DNA of 59,571 nucleotides from positions 1 to 59,571 of the forward strand of contig NZ_JAGEMO020000040.1 in NCBI RefSeq assembly GCF_017921975.2, in the 5' to 3' direction. This stretch comes from Hymenobacter terricola (GTDB lineage Bacteria > Bacteroidota > Bacteroidia > Cytophagales > Hymenobacteraceae). Position 1 is the stretch's first letter, and each line of letters starts with the position of its first letter. Below the pieces are notes generated by a model, which saw nothing but the letters and a program-made list of their open reading frames with translations, made no database searches and was not told where the DNA came from. Position numbers and translations under genes: made by a program. This document shows, piece after piece, positions 39,997 through 48,813 of this stretch.

Positions 39997-40671
39997 CTTC
40001 GCATAGACATCCTCACCTGCCTGCCCGAATTGCTGGTCAGCCCTTTCGCTCATTCCATTGTGAAGCGGGCGCAGGATAAAGGCCTGGCCGAAATCCACGT
40101 CCACGACCTGCGCCAGCATGCCATCAACAAGCATGGCCAGATTGACGACTACGTGTTTGGCGGCGGCGCCGGCATGGTGCTGCGCGTGGAGCCCATTGCG
40201 GCCTGGATGGACGAGTTGCAGGCGCAGCGGACCTACGACGCCGTTATCTACCTCACGCCCGACGGCGAAACCCTGCGCCAGCCGCTGGCCAACCGGCTAT
40301 CGCTGTTCCAGAACATCATCGTGCTCTGCGGCCACTACAAGGGCATCGATGAGCGCATTCGCCAGACCTACATCACCCACGAAATCAGCGTGGGCGACTA
40401 CGTGCTGAGCGGCGGCGAGTTGGGCGCGGCCATCCTCGTCGATGCCGTGGTGCGGCTGCTGCCCGGCGTGCTCGGCAACGAGGAATCGGCGCTGTCCGAT
40501 TCTTTCCAGGATGATTTGCTGGCCCCGCCCGTGTACACCCGCCCGGCGGAATGGCGCGGGCAGGCCGTGCCGGAAATCCTGCTGTCCGGCAATACTCCCA
40601 AGATTGAAGAGTGGCGGCACGACCAGGCACTGGCCCGCACGCAAGTCCGCCGGCCCGATTTATTGGGTTAG
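39994..40671 (+). CDS. trmD: tRNA (guanine37-N1)-methyltransferase
   Basis: A 225-residue SPOUT methyltransferase. It begins L-R-I-D-I-L-T-C-L-P-E-L-L. It has D-D-Y-V-F-G-G-G-A-G-M-V-L near residue 50, L-C-G-H-Y-K-G-I-D-E-R near 112 (trefoil-knot SAM site), S-V-G-D-Y-V-L-S-G-G-E and R-P-A-E-W-R-G near 184. It methylates G37 of tRNAs to keep reading frame. The start is a GTG at 39994 inside a 9-base repeat; the first residues fit the family, so the start is well supported. Confidence 0.96.
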   Translation: MLRIDILTCLPELLVSPFAHSIVKRAQDKGLAEIHVHDLRQHAINKHGQIDDYVFGGGAGMVLRVEPIAAWMDELQAQRTYDAVIYLTPDGETLRQPLANRLSLFQNIIVLCGHYKGIDERIRQTYITHEISVGDYVLSGGELGAAILVDAVVRLLPGVLGNEESALSDSFQDDLLAPPVYTRPAEWRGQAVPEILLSGNTPKIEEWRHDQALARTQVRRPDLLG

Positions 40672-40746
40672 AACACGCTTTCGCTTGCTCTTCTTTCGAA
40701 TCAACAGCAAATCAGTGAACAAGCTAACGCGTGTTCTACAAATGAC

Positions 40747-40783
40747 TTGCTATCCTCAACCAAAAGCGCTATCTTTGCGCTCC
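40747..40783 (+). promoter_or_regulatory. Promoter of rplS
   Basis: TTG (40747-40749), 20 bases, then TATCTTTG (40770-40777). The block AGCGCTATCTTTGCGCTCC (40765-40783) is nearly identical to the rpsP promoter. The rplS start is 55 bases downstream. Confidence 0.75.
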
Positions 40784-40838
40784 GTTTCGTAAAATATACA
40801 ATCCCGACGGCGGCGCCGTCTTTCGCATTTCCCCAGCC

Positions 40839-41231
40839 ATGAGCGTACTACTTGACTTTATCCAGGCCGAATCGCAGGAGCGCCGCGCCAGCTTCCCCCA
40901 GTTCGCCGCCGGCGACACGATTAACGTGCACGTGAAAATCCGCGAGGGCAACAAGGAGCGCATCCAGCAGTTCCAGGGCGTGGTGCTGCAGCGCCGCAAC
41001 CCCAGCTCGAACGGTGAAACCTTCACGGTTCGCAAGATTTCTAACCAAATCGGCACCGAGCGTATCTTCCCCCTGCTGTCGCCTAACATCGATAAAATCG
41101 AGGTTATCCGTCGCGGTAAAGTACGTCGTGCCCGTCTGTTCTACCTGCGCGGCCTGTCGGGCAAAGCTTCCCGTATCAAGGAGCGTCGCCTGAACGTGGT
41201 AGCCAAGGCTCCCAAGGCTACCGCCGCTTAA
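40839..41231 (+). CDS. rplS: 50S ribosomal protein L19
   Basis: A 130-residue L19. The beta-barrel core carries the conserved F-A-A-G-D-T-I-N-V-H-V-K-I-R-E-G, F-Q-G-V-V-L-Q-R-R-N and the R-R-G-K-V-R-R-A-R-L-F-Y-L-R end. It sits at the 30S/50S interface. It has its own promoter and ends with a strong terminator, so it can be made apart from trmD. Confidence 0.97.
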   Translation: MSVLLDFIQAESQERRASFPQFAAGDTINVHVKIREGNKERIQQFQGVVLQRRNPSSNGETFTVRKISNQIGTERIFPLLSPNIDKIEVIRRGKVRRARLFYLRGLSGKASRIKERRLNVVAKAPKATAA

Positions 41232-41266
41232 GCAGCACTGCTGCAACCGCAAGGTTGTGTTCATAT

Positions 41267-41301
41267 AAAAAGCCGGCCCCACGCGTGGGGCCGGCTTTTT
41301 T
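41267..41301. terminator. Perfect palindromic terminator after rplS
   Basis: AGCCGGCCCC-ACGCGT-GGGGCCGGCT (41271-41296) is a complete palindrome flanked by AAAA and TTTTT, so it can act in both directions. On the minus strand it lies beyond the stop of the unknown gene at 41341. Confidence 0.9.
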
Positions 41302-41340
41302 AGGTTTGGGTGCGGCTACGAACCGCAGACCCAGCGCTGC

Positions 41341-41745
41341 TTAGTCGTGCGAAGACATGTCCTGCGGCACGGTACCATCGGGCGTGGCGGCACCGCCTTT
41401 CAGCTGCTGGGCCACAGCCGTCAGCACTTCGCCTAGCTTGGCTACGCGGGGTGCGGTGTTGCCTTCGGCAAAGCTGGCAGCCTGGGAGGTATTGGTACCC
41501 ATGCGGGCCAGCAGCGGCGCAATGATGTCAACATCAAGCGTACCGCTGCCAAAGTGTGCTTTTAGCGACTGCAAGTCAACTACTACTTGGTGAAACGCGG
41601 GGTTATTGGCGGCTTTCAGGTCCTCAATCCACCGTTGCAACTGGTTGTCGAGGCCGGCGCGGTCGGCTTCCTGCGTCAGGTCGCCGGTGAGGAGGTGAAT
41701 GGCGCTGTCCAAATGCACTTGGTTCTGAACTTCTGTCTTTTCCAT
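41341..41745 (-). CDS. Protein of unknown function (134 residues)
   Basis: A soluble acidic protein started at the ATG 41743-41745. Its first part reads V-Q-N-Q-V-H-L-D-S-A-I-H-L-L-T-G-D-L. A long helical middle follows (L-D-N-Q-L-Q-R-W-I-E-D-L-K, F-H-Q-V-V-V-D-L-Q-S-L-K-A-H-F), and then a G/T/P-rich C-terminus. No signal peptide, membrane helix or known motif is present. An alternative upstream start at 41838 would add a Gly/Asn-rich extension and is not favoured. It is monocistronic. Nothing in its surroundings suggests a function. Confidence 0.7.
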   Translation of the reverse strand: MEKTEVQNQVHLDSAIHLLTGDLTQEADRAGLDNQLQRWIEDLKAANNPAFHQVVVDLQSLKAHFGSGTLDVDIIAPLLARMGTNTSQAASFAEGNTAPRVAKLGEVLTAVAQQLKGGAATPDGTVPQDMSSHD

Positions 41746-41840
41746 GGGTGGGGCTTTATTGGGCAATGAGTGGCGGATACTAGCACCGCCATTCCTGCCA
41801 ACGTAGTTTAGCTTAGTGGGGTTGGCAAACCGGCCCAAAC

Positions 41841-41872
41841 AAAAAGCCCCGCCGGTACGGGCGGGGCCTTTT
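41841..41872 (-). terminator. Rho-independent terminator of the 41902 gene
   Basis: GCCCCGCC (41846-41853) pairs with GGCGGGGC (41860-41867). On the minus strand it is followed by TTTTTG. It lies just past the stop of the 235-residue exported protein. Confidence 0.85.
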
Positions 41873-41901
41873 ATTGCAACAGAAGTGGACTTCAGCGCAG
41901 C

Positions 41902-42609
41902 TTACTCAATCTTGTTCATGCGGTCTTTTACGGCCTCCAGCGCGACACGCATGTTCACGATGTCGCCCCGGGCGGCTTCCTGCTCTTTCAGGTTCGCGTC
42001 GATGAGGTTGTTGAATTGCTGAAGCTCGGCGGCGTTGGCAGCCAGCATTTGCTGGATTTCAATTTTGCGCGCCTTGTTCTTTTCGATGTCCTTCTTGATG
42101 GTGTTGGCTTTGTCAATCACCGCCATGTGGTTGTTCTGCGAGGCGACCAGGGCGCGCTCGGCTTCCGAGATTTGCGACACCAGGTCTTCGCGGTACATCA
42201 TGCGGGCGAAGTCTTTCAGGTACTTCTCGGCCGACTTCCATTGGACGGGCGTAGCGTCTTTGCCGAGGTAGGCATTGCCGAGGTCGATGCTCCACCACAC
42301 GGTGGTGCCGGTGGGCGTAGCGTCCACCTTGCTGATAACGCGGATGGGGTTGGGTGCAATTTCATCAATCACCACACCGTCGAGCGTCAGGACGCCTTTG
42401 TTGTTTTTCAGCTTGCTGCCAAACTTGTCGCCAAGCTGCTTGAGCCACGCGGCTTCCACCCGGCGATTGTCGAGCTGCATGCTGACCTGCTGCCCTTTAC
42501 GCGGGATGCTATTAATAGACTTATCGGCCTCATCCACAGGGGATTTCTGAGCATAAACGCCCAGCGTAGCCAAACATAACAGGACTAAGATGAGTAGGCT
42601 TCGTTTCAT
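41902..42609 (-). CDS. Exported coiled-coil protein of unknown function
   Basis: A 235-residue protein with a signal peptide (MKRSLLILVLLCLATLGVYA, cleaved before Q). Residues of about 35-130 form a globular part (V-W-W-S-I-D-L-G-N-A-Y-L-G). Residues of about 140-235 form a coiled coil (S-E-A-E-R-A-L-V-A-S-Q-N-N, A-N-T-I-K-K-D-I-E-K-N-K-A-R-K). No family is recognised. The upstream gap of 253 bases is AT-rich and probably holds its promoter and the divergent queD promoter. It probably acts in the periplasm as a structural or chaperone-like protein, which is only inferred. Confidence 0.75.
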   Translation of the reverse strand: MKRSLLILVLLCLATLGVYAQKSPVDEADKSINSIPRKGQQVSMQLDNRRVEAAWLKQLGDKFGSKLKNNKGVLTLDGVVIDEIAPNPIRVISKVDATPTGTTVWWSIDLGNAYLGKDATPVQWKSAEKYLKDFARMMYREDLVSQISEAERALVASQNNHMAVIDKANTIKKDIEKNKARKIEIQQMLAANAAELQQFNNLIDANLKEQEAARGDIVNMRVALEAVKDRMNKIE

Positions 42610-42862
42610 GGTAATAATAACTTATGAGAGCTTTAAAAATGGTCGGGCAAAAGACTTTTGGTGGGAGTACCGTTGTCTGGCTTTTCAAATTTAGGGTCTT
42701 TATTCTATCCAAATTCTTTCGGGCACTACTTTTTTTAGAATTATGCCATTTTTGTTGCTTTAATTATATTATTGCTTTTTTAGTTTCTACAAAACTATTG
42801 AGGCTGGTGGTTGCTCAGTGATGAGCGCAACAAAGCCTGCCCGACGCGGGTTGTAGGCGCCT

Positions 42863-43270
42863 ATGCAAGTTACCATTTGCCGCACCGAGCATTTCAACGC
42901 CGCTCACCGCCTTCATAATCCTACCTGGAGCGCCGACCAAAACCACCGCGTGTTTGGCAAGTGCAACAACCCAAACTACCACGGCCATAACTATAACTTA
43001 ACCGTGCGCCTCACCGGGACCGTAGACCCCGAAACCGGGTACGTATACGACATGAAGCGCCTGAGCGACCTCATCAAACACGAAATACTGGACCGCTACG
43101 ACCACCGCAATCTCAACCTGGACACGGAAGAATTCCAGTCGCTGAACCCCACGGCCGAAAATATTGCCGTCATCATCTGGCAGCGGCTGCGCCCCCACCT
43201 GGACGCCACCCTCGCCCTTTCGGTCACGCTCCACGAGACGGACCGTAACTTTGTCGAATACCATGGATAA
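42863..43270 (+). CDS. queD: 6-carboxytetrahydropterin synthase / PTPS family
   Basis: A 135-residue PTPS-fold protein. Zinc ligands are H15 in F-N-A-A-H-R and H40/H42 in Y-H-G-H-N-Y, and the Cys nucleophile is in G-K-C-N-N-P-N. The later D-H-R-N-L-N and the final E-T-D-R-N-F-V-E-Y match the family. It makes 6-carboxytetrahydropterin for queuosine, or a related pterin. Its last eight bases overlap folE, so the two genes share an operon: FolE makes the QueD substrate. Confidence 0.93.
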   Translation: MQVTICRTEHFNAAHRLHNPTWSADQNHRVFGKCNNPNYHGHNYNLTVRLTGTVDPETGYVYDMKRLSDLIKHEILDRYDHRNLNLDTEEFQSLNPTAENIAVIIWQRLRPHLDATLALSVTLHETDRNFVEYHG

Positions 43271-43922
43271 CCCTTCCGGACTGGTTCCGGCCACCGACGC
43301 CCACCTGCCCACGGGCCTGCGCACGCCGCTTCGCGACGACGCCTTCGCACACGCTGACGAAGAAAAAATTACGGCCATCAGCGGCCATTTTGAGGCCATT
43401 ATGCGTGAGTTGGGCCTTGACCTGACCGATGACAGCCTGGCCGGCACGCCCCGCCGTGTGGCCAAAATGTACGTGCAGGAATGGTTCAAGGGCCTCGACC
43501 CGAAGAACCGGCCGGAGGTGCGCATGTTCGACAACCGCTACGGGTACCACCAGCTGCTGGTGGAGCGCGACATCACGCTGTTTTCGTGCTGCGAGCACCA
43601 TTTTGTGCCCATTATTGGCAAAGCCCACGTGGCCTACCTGCCCGCCGACCACGTAGTGGGCCTGAGCAAGCTCAACCGCGTGGTGCAGTACTACGCCCGC
43701 CGCCCCCAGGTGCAGGAGCGCCTCACCCGCCAGATTGCCGAAGAGCTGAAACAGAGCCTGGGTACCGACGACGTGGCCGTGCTTATCGAAGCCGACCACC
43801 TGTGCGTGATGAGCCGGGGCGTGAACGATACCAGCAGCTCGACGCTGACCAGCGAGTACGGCGGCCGTTTTGCGACGGACGAGGCCCTGCGGCGGGAGTT
43901 TCTGCGGCAGATTGGGAAATAA
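43263..43922 (+). CDS. folE: GTP cyclohydrolase I
   Basis: A 219-residue FolE started at the ATG 43263, which overlaps the queD stop (ATGGATAA). The core has L-T-D-D-S-L-A-G-T-P-R-R-V-A, the zinc site S-C-C-E-H-H-F, H-V-V-G-L-S-K-L-N-R near 150 and the C-terminal Cys in H-L-C-V-M-S-R-G-V. It converts GTP to dihydroneopterin triphosphate. Shared use by folate (folB at 15684) and queuosine (queD) is likely. The first 33 residues are an ordinary N-terminal extension. Confidence 0.96.
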   Translation: MDNPSGLVPATDAHLPTGLRTPLRDDAFAHADEEKITAISGHFEAIMRELGLDLTDDSLAGTPRRVAKMYVQEWFKGLDPKNRPEVRMFDNRYGYHQLLVERDITLFSCCEHHFVPIIGKAHVAYLPADHVVGLSKLNRVVQYYARRPQVQERLTRQIAEELKQSLGTDDVAVLIEADHLCVMSRGVNDTSSSTLTSEYGGRFATDEALRREFLRQIGK

Positions 43923-44024
43923 TGCCGGAGTTGCCAGTTATTCGTTTTATTCGTTGTCGGTTGGCGGGCGACAACGGCATCAACCAACCGGCCAGCTGAC
44001 CACCCAATAACTGATAACGCCCCC

Positions 44025-44957
44025 ATGACCGATAATTCTCCCCGCAAAGTCCTCATCACCGGCGGCACCGGCCTCATTGGCACCCGCCTGGCCGAACTGC
44101 TGATTGACAGTGGCTACGAAGTGGCCTTGCTGAGCCGGGAGCCTACCAAAAGCAGCCACTTCCGCAGCTTCCGCTGGGACCCGCAGGCGGGCACGATTGA
44201 CGAAGCGGCCGTGCCGTATGCCGATTACATCGTGAACTTGGCCGGGGCCAGCGTGAGCGATGGCAAGTGGACCGACGAGCGCAAGCGCGACATTATGACC
44301 AGCCGGCTGGGCGGCCTCGCGCTTCTGCGTCGCGAACTGGCCAAGTCCGGCCATCATGTGCAGGCGTTTGTTTCGGCCTCGGCCATTGGCGTGTACGGCG
44401 ATACGGCCGACACGCTGCTCACTGAAGAAACGCCACCCGGCCTGCCCACGCACGATTTCCTGGCCGATGTGGCCCACCAGTGGGAGCTGGCGGCGGAGCC
44501 CATTGCCGCGCTGGGAATTCGCACGGTGGTGCCCCGCATCGGCATTGTGCTGAGCACCGAGGGCGGGGCCCTGCCCCAGATTGCGCGGCCGGTGAAGCTG
44601 GGCGCGGGCGCCGCGCTGGGCAGCGGCAAGCAGTACATGTCCTGGATTCACCTCGACGACCTGTGCCGCCTCTTCATGGCCATGCTGGAAGACCCGGCCT
44701 GGCACGGTACCTACAACGCGGTGGCCCCCTACCCGGCCACCAACCAGGCCTTCACCGAAGTGCTGGCCGAGGTGCTGCACCGGCCGTTGATTCTGCCCAA
44801 GGTGCCGGCCTTCGGCCTGAAGCTGGCCATGGGCGAGATGAGCGAAATCGTGCTGGCTTCGCAGAACGTGAGCGCCCGTAAGGTGCTGGCGCAGGGCTTC
44901 ACGTATGAGTACCCGGAGCTGCGCGGGGCACTGGAGGCCCTGTACGGGGCGGGGTAA
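44025..44957 (+). CDS. TIGR01777-family SDR (epimerase-like) protein
   Basis: A 310-residue NAD(P)-binding protein. It has G-G-T-G-L-I-G near residue 13 (Rossmann turn), L-A-G-A-S-V-S-D-G-K-W near 77, S-A-S-A-I-G-V-Y-G-D near 122 (family variant of the YxxxK region), then S-W-I-H-L-D-D-L and the DUF1731-like C-terminus F-G-L-K-L-A-M-G-E. The family (YfcH) is widespread; the reaction is unknown. A decayed inverted repeat (43935-44013) lies between folE and this gene. Confidence 0.92.
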   Translation: MTDNSPRKVLITGGTGLIGTRLAELLIDSGYEVALLSREPTKSSHFRSFRWDPQAGTIDEAAVPYADYIVNLAGASVSDGKWTDERKRDIMTSRLGGLALLRRELAKSGHHVQAFVSASAIGVYGDTADTLLTEETPPGLPTHDFLADVAHQWELAAEPIAALGIRTVVPRIGIVLSTEGGALPQIARPVKLGAGAALGSGKQYMSWIHLDDLCRLFMAMLEDPAWHGTYNAVAPYPATNQAFTEVLAEVLHRPLILPKVPAFGLKLAMGEMSEIVLASQNVSARKVLAQGFTYEYPELRGALEALYGAG

Positions 44958-45045
44958 AACTACTTAGGCAAGCCAGCCGATGGTCCCGTAAGTCATCCGA
45001 TGGCTCCGGCTGGGCATCCGATGGTACGTGAGCTACCTTTGGTCC

Positions 45046-45777
45046 ATGCGCTTTATTGGAATCGGAACTCTGGCTTTGCTCATCTTCAAAGCACCCTTGC
45101 TTTGTGCCCAACCTATGAAAATGCGTCCGCTAACGGAGCTAATCAACAAACAAGACCCCGGCTGGGTCTTGGTCCAGACTTGGATTAAGGCGGCAAAAAA
45201 TAAGGTGACAGTGCTGCCCAAAAACCCAGCGCGAGCCGATAGTGCGTTGCTCGCCGCGCAGGTCACGACCCGGTCGCCAATGGGAGCAGTCGTTTATGAA
45301 ACCGGCGGAATTACCGTAGCCGATGGCTGGCTCCGCATCTTGGGCTCCGGCTCGACGGCCCTGAACCGAGACCTCATGGGCTGGAATAAAGGCAAGCAGG
45401 ATGGGCTGCTCCTCGTGGCAGATGACGTCCTCGGCGGCTTTTTTGCCCTTAACGGCGGCGCCTTTGGGCAGGCTTCCATCGGCAAAATCTACTACCTCGC
45501 GCCCGAGAATCTGAAATGGGAACCGCTTGATTTTGGCTACTCCGATTTCCTGATTTTCTGCTTTTCCGGCAATCTGGATGAGTTTTATGACGGAATGCGG
45601 TGGAAAGGCTGGCAGCAGGAAGTAGCAAAAATCGATGGTACCCAAGGCATCGGCTGCTACCCTTTTCCATTCACCACAGAAGGAAAAAACCTGAATAAGG
45701 ACAGCCGGAAAGCGGTGCCAATTGCAGAGCTCTGGGGGCTACACAATGACTTCCGGAGGCAGTTGGGTATCCATTAG
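45046..45777 (+). CDS. DUF2625 exported protein
   Basis: A 243-residue protein from the ATG 45046, with a signal peptide (R-F-I-G-I-G-T-L-A-L-L-I-F) cleaved around C-A-Q. The DUF2625 core reads L-R-I-L-G-S-G, then D-D-V-L-G-G-F-F-A-L-N-G-G, G-K-I-Y-Y-L-A-P, W-E-P-L-D-F-G-Y and F-Y-D-G-M-R-W-K-G-W, which are the family's conserved stretches. Function is unknown. Base use is more AT-rich than nearby genes, which suggests transfer. It ends four bases inside the 3' end of the PBP gene on the other strand. Confidence 0.8.
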   Translation: MRFIGIGTLALLIFKAPLLCAQPMKMRPLTELINKQDPGWVLVQTWIKAAKNKVTVLPKNPARADSALLAAQVTTRSPMGAVVYETGGITVADGWLRILGSGSTALNRDLMGWNKGKQDGLLLVADDVLGGFFALNGGAFGQASIGKIYYLAPENLKWEPLDFGYSDFLIFCFSGNLDEFYDGMRWKGWQQEVAKIDGTQGIGCYPFPFTTEGKNLNKDSRKAVPIAELWGLHNDFRRQLGIH

Positions 45778-48173
45778 CGCCCGCCCTTCACACTATCCGG
45801 CACGCCGCCCCCGCTGTTCATTTGCTCCAGCAGGTTATCGGCGGCGATGGTGTCCACGGCTTCGGCGCGGCGGCGCGGCTCCTCGGGCGAGACGCAGTTA
45901 TATTTCTTCACGATTTTGACTGAGGCGGCCGGAAAGTGGCCGGGGGTGTAGCCCAGGTCTTTATCCTTGTAAATCTTCTCCATGAACTTGCCGAAAATGG
46001 GCAGAGCCGTGCGGCCGCCCTCGCCCTGCTGCGAGCCGGTGAAGTGGATGCTGCGGTCCTCGCCGCCCACCCACACGCCGGTCATCAGGTCCTTGGTCAT
46101 GCCCATGTACCAGCCGTCGGAGTAGTTGGAGGTGGTGCCGGTTTTGCCGCCGATTTGGTTGTCGTTGTGCCAGAGGTCGTAGTCCCACAGGGCCTGGGAA
46201 GTTCCTCCCGGCTCTTCCATGCCGCCGCGCAGCATGTAGGTCATCAGCCAGGCAGTTTCGGCCGGGATGGCGCGGTGCTGCACCGGGTCGAATTGCTTGA
46301 TGACGTTGCCGTTGCGGTCCTCAATGCGCGTCACGAGGCGCGGGTCGGAGCGGAAGCCGGTGTTCATGAACGTGCTGTAGGCGTCCACCATTTCGTACAC
46401 GCTCACGTCGCCGGCCGAGCCGAGGCCGATGCTGGGCACGGGCAAAAGTGGCGAGGTGATGCCGACTTTGTGGGCGTATTTGGCCACGTTTTCCCAGCCC
46501 ACTTTCTCCGTCAATTGGGCCGTCACGGAGTTCACGGAGCGGGCCATGGCGTGGCGCAGCGTCATGTTGATGCCGGTGTATTCGCGGGTCACGTTGTCGG
46601 GCTGCCACTCCATGGGCTTGCCGTTTTCGACGTATTTGATGGTCACGCGCTGGTCGCGGATGCGGTCGCAGGGCGAGTAGCCGTTGTCGAGGGCCGTGAG
46701 GTAGACGAAGGGCTTGAACGTGGAGCCGGCCTGGCGCTTGCCCTGCTTCACGTGGTCGTACTGAAAAAAGCGGTAGTCAAGCCCGCCCACCCAGGCCTTG
46801 ATGTGGCCGGTGAAGGGGTCCATGCACATCATGCCCGACTGCAGAAAGTGCTTGTAATAGGCCAGCGAATCGAGCGGCGACATCACGAGCGTGGTGTCGT
46901 TGTCGTCGTGCTTCCAGGTGAATACCTTCATCGGCCGTTTGGCGTGCAGGGCCGAATCGAGGCGCTGGGGCTGGTTTCGGTAGTGGTTGGCGAGGGTTTT
47001 GTAGCTCTCGGTGCGCTTCATCTGGGTTTCGATGAAGTCGGGAATCTCGTCGCCGTGGTCGTCCACCCACGGGTCCTTGCCCTTGTTCTTCCAGAAGCTG
47101 TCGAACTGACGCTGCAAGGCTTTCATGCGCTCGTGCAGGGCCTCCTCGGCGTGGGCCTGCATGCGCGAATCGATGGTAAGGTAGATTTTCAGGCCATCGC
47201 GGTACATGTCGTGGCCCGTGCTGTCGCACCACGCGTCCACAAACTGGCTGATGGCGCTGCGGAAGTAGGTATCCGGCCCGTCGATGTGCCGCTCAACGTG
47301 GTAATCGAGCACAATCGGCGTGGCTTTGAGGGCCTTTATTTCGGCAGCGGGCAGCACATTGGCCTGGGCCATGCGGTCGAGCACCACGTTGCGGCGGCGC
47401 AGGGCGGCGGCCGGGTGGAAGCGCGGGTTGTAGGCCGTGGGGTTGTTGAGCACGCCCACCAGCATGGCCGCCTGCTCGGGCCGGAGGCTGTCGGGCGAGG
47501 TATTGAAGAAGGTTTTGGCCGCGACTTTGATGCCAAATGCGCTGGAGCCGTACTCCACGGTATTGAGGTACATCCGCAGAATTTCCTCCTTCGTGTAGCG
47601 TTTTTCCAGCTCCACGGCGGTCAGCCATTCCTTGGTTTTGGCCACAATGGTGCTCACCACTGGGATGTATCCCAGCCCGCCCCGGCTTTGCTGGCGCCGG
47701 ATTTTGTAGAGGTTTTTGGCCAGCTGCTGGCTGATGGTGGAGCCGCCGCGCTTCTCGCCGCGCAACGAAGCATAGAAGCCGCCGAGCACGGCCGTCAGGT
47801 CGATGCCCGAATGCTCGTAGTAGCGCACGTCTTCGGTGGCAATCAGCGCTTTAATCAGCAAGGACGACATCTTGCTGAGTGGCACCGGCGAGCGGTTTTC
47901 CCGGAAATACTTACCAATTAATACCCCGTCGGAAGTGTATAGCTCCGAGGCCTGCTCGACTTTGGGGTTCTCCAGGTCCGACAGGCTGGGCGACTTGCCA
48001 AAGAGGAACATGAAATTGGTGCTCACCAGAAACGGGTACACCAGAAACAAAATAACCACGAGACCAAACAGGACCCAGGCCCAGCTGGCCAGCCGCAACG
48101 GCCAGCGTCGGCGTGTTGCCTTTGGTTTTGAGCCCGAAGAAGAGGCAGAAAGTGGCGGTTTGAGGTCAGCCAT
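45774..48173 (-). CDS. Class A penicillin-binding protein (PBP1A-type)
   Basis: A 799-residue bifunctional enzyme. A cytoplasmic tail and one membrane helix (about 31-50) are followed by GT51 with A-T-E114-D-V-R-Y-Y-E-H and G-G-S-T-I-S-Q-Q-L-A-K-N at about 143-154. The transpeptidase domain has S484-T-F-K487, S546-V-N548 and K677-T-G-T680. It polymerises and crosslinks peptidoglycan in the periplasm. All catalytic motifs are intact. The small membrane protein gene at 48303 lies upstream on the same strand. Confidence 0.95.
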   Translation of the reverse strand: MADLKPPLSASSSGSKPKATRRRWPLRLASWAWVLFGLVVILFLVYPFLVSTNFMFLFGKSPSLSDLENPKVEQASELYTSDGVLIGKYFRENRSPVPLSKMSSLLIKALIATEDVRYYEHSGIDLTAVLGGFYASLRGEKRGGSTISQQLAKNLYKIRRQQSRGGLGYIPVVSTIVAKTKEWLTAVELEKRYTKEEILRMYLNTVEYGSSAFGIKVAAKTFFNTSPDSLRPEQAAMLVGVLNNPTAYNPRFHPAAALRRRNVVLDRMAQANVLPAAEIKALKATPIVLDYHVERHIDGPDTYFRSAISQFVDAWCDSTGHDMYRDGLKIYLTIDSRMQAHAEEALHERMKALQRQFDSFWKNKGKDPWVDDHGDEIPDFIETQMKRTESYKTLANHYRNQPQRLDSALHAKRPMKVFTWKHDDNDTTLVMSPLDSLAYYKHFLQSGMMCMDPFTGHIKAWVGGLDYRFFQYDHVKQGKRQAGSTFKPFVYLTALDNGYSPCDRIRDQRVTIKYVENGKPMEWQPDNVTREYTGINMTLRHAMARSVNSVTAQLTEKVGWENVAKYAHKVGITSPLLPVPSIGLGSAGDVSVYEMVDAYSTFMNTGFRSDPRLVTRIEDRNGNVIKQFDPVQHRAIPAETAWLMTYMLRGGMEEPGGTSQALWDYDLWHNDNQIGGKTGTTSNYSDGWYMGMTKDLMTGVWVGGEDRSIHFTGSQQGEGGRTALPIFGKFMEKIYKDKDLGYTPGHFPAASVKIVKKYNCVSPEEPRRRAEAVDTIAADNLLEQMNSGGGVPDSVKGGR

Positions 48174-48302
48174 GCAGGGCAGCGGGTGGGAAACGGAGGT
48201 ACTGCTCCGTCACGAAGAGGGGCAAATATACCAGCCCCCCGCCCCAAAAGGTCAGGCGAAACCGCCCGGCGGCAAAATTGCGGCCCGAATGGCCGCCCGC
48301 CG

Positions 48303-48761
48303 CTAGCGGCGCGAGCGGGCCGAGAGCAAGGCGTGGTGGTGCACATTGCGGCGCGCTTTGGCCCGATGGCGCTGCCAGCGCCAGCCCAACTCGCCCAAGG
48401 CCAGCAGGATAATACCCAGGCCCAGGAAATAGCTCCAGTGCAGCATGCGGATTTGGCCCCGCGTGGGCGATTCCAGCTCTTTGAACAGAAACAAGCCCCA
48501 CAGCTCATCAACCAGGGTGAAGGCCCACACCATGGCGGCAAAAATGCGCCCGGCCCGGCCCAGCACCAGTTGCCAGTGCAGCAGATAAAGAATCACGCCC
48601 GGCAGCGCCGAGAGCAGCACCAACGGCTCCTCTTTCACCAGCGGCAAGCCCAAAAAGACAATGCTCATCGTTTCCTTGAGCACCTGCGCCCCAGCCAGCC
48701 CACGGCCCAGGCGCGAGAGTTTTGGAACAACTGACTGCGGGTGAAGGTGAGAAGTGGGCAT
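48303..48761 (-). CDS. Small membrane protein of unknown function
   Basis: A 152-residue protein with four hydrophobic segments at about 45-65, 70-85, 87-100 and 110-130, and a basic C-terminus. An ATG is at 48759-48761. An alternative ATG at residue 32 (M-S-I-V-F-L-G-L-P) begins closer to the first helix and is also plausible. No motif is recognised. It lies 129 bases upstream of the PBP gene and may share its promoter. Confidence 0.65.
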   Translation of the reverse strand: MPTSHLHPQSVVPKLSRLGRGLAGAQVLKETMSIVFLGLPLVKEEPLVLLSALPGVILYLLHWQLVLGRAGRIFAAMVWAFTLVDELWGLFLFKELESPTRGQIRMLHWSYFLGLGIILLALGELGWRWQRHRAKARRNVHHHALLSARSRR

Positions 48762-48813
48762 AGCGCGGACGGGAACTAAGGAGCCAAAGTACCGCCAATA
48801 TACTGATTAACCG

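Noticed and set aside
45936..47921. 661-codon open frame opposite the class A PBP gene
   Set aside because: A shadow of the PBP gene, which has every catalytic motif intact.
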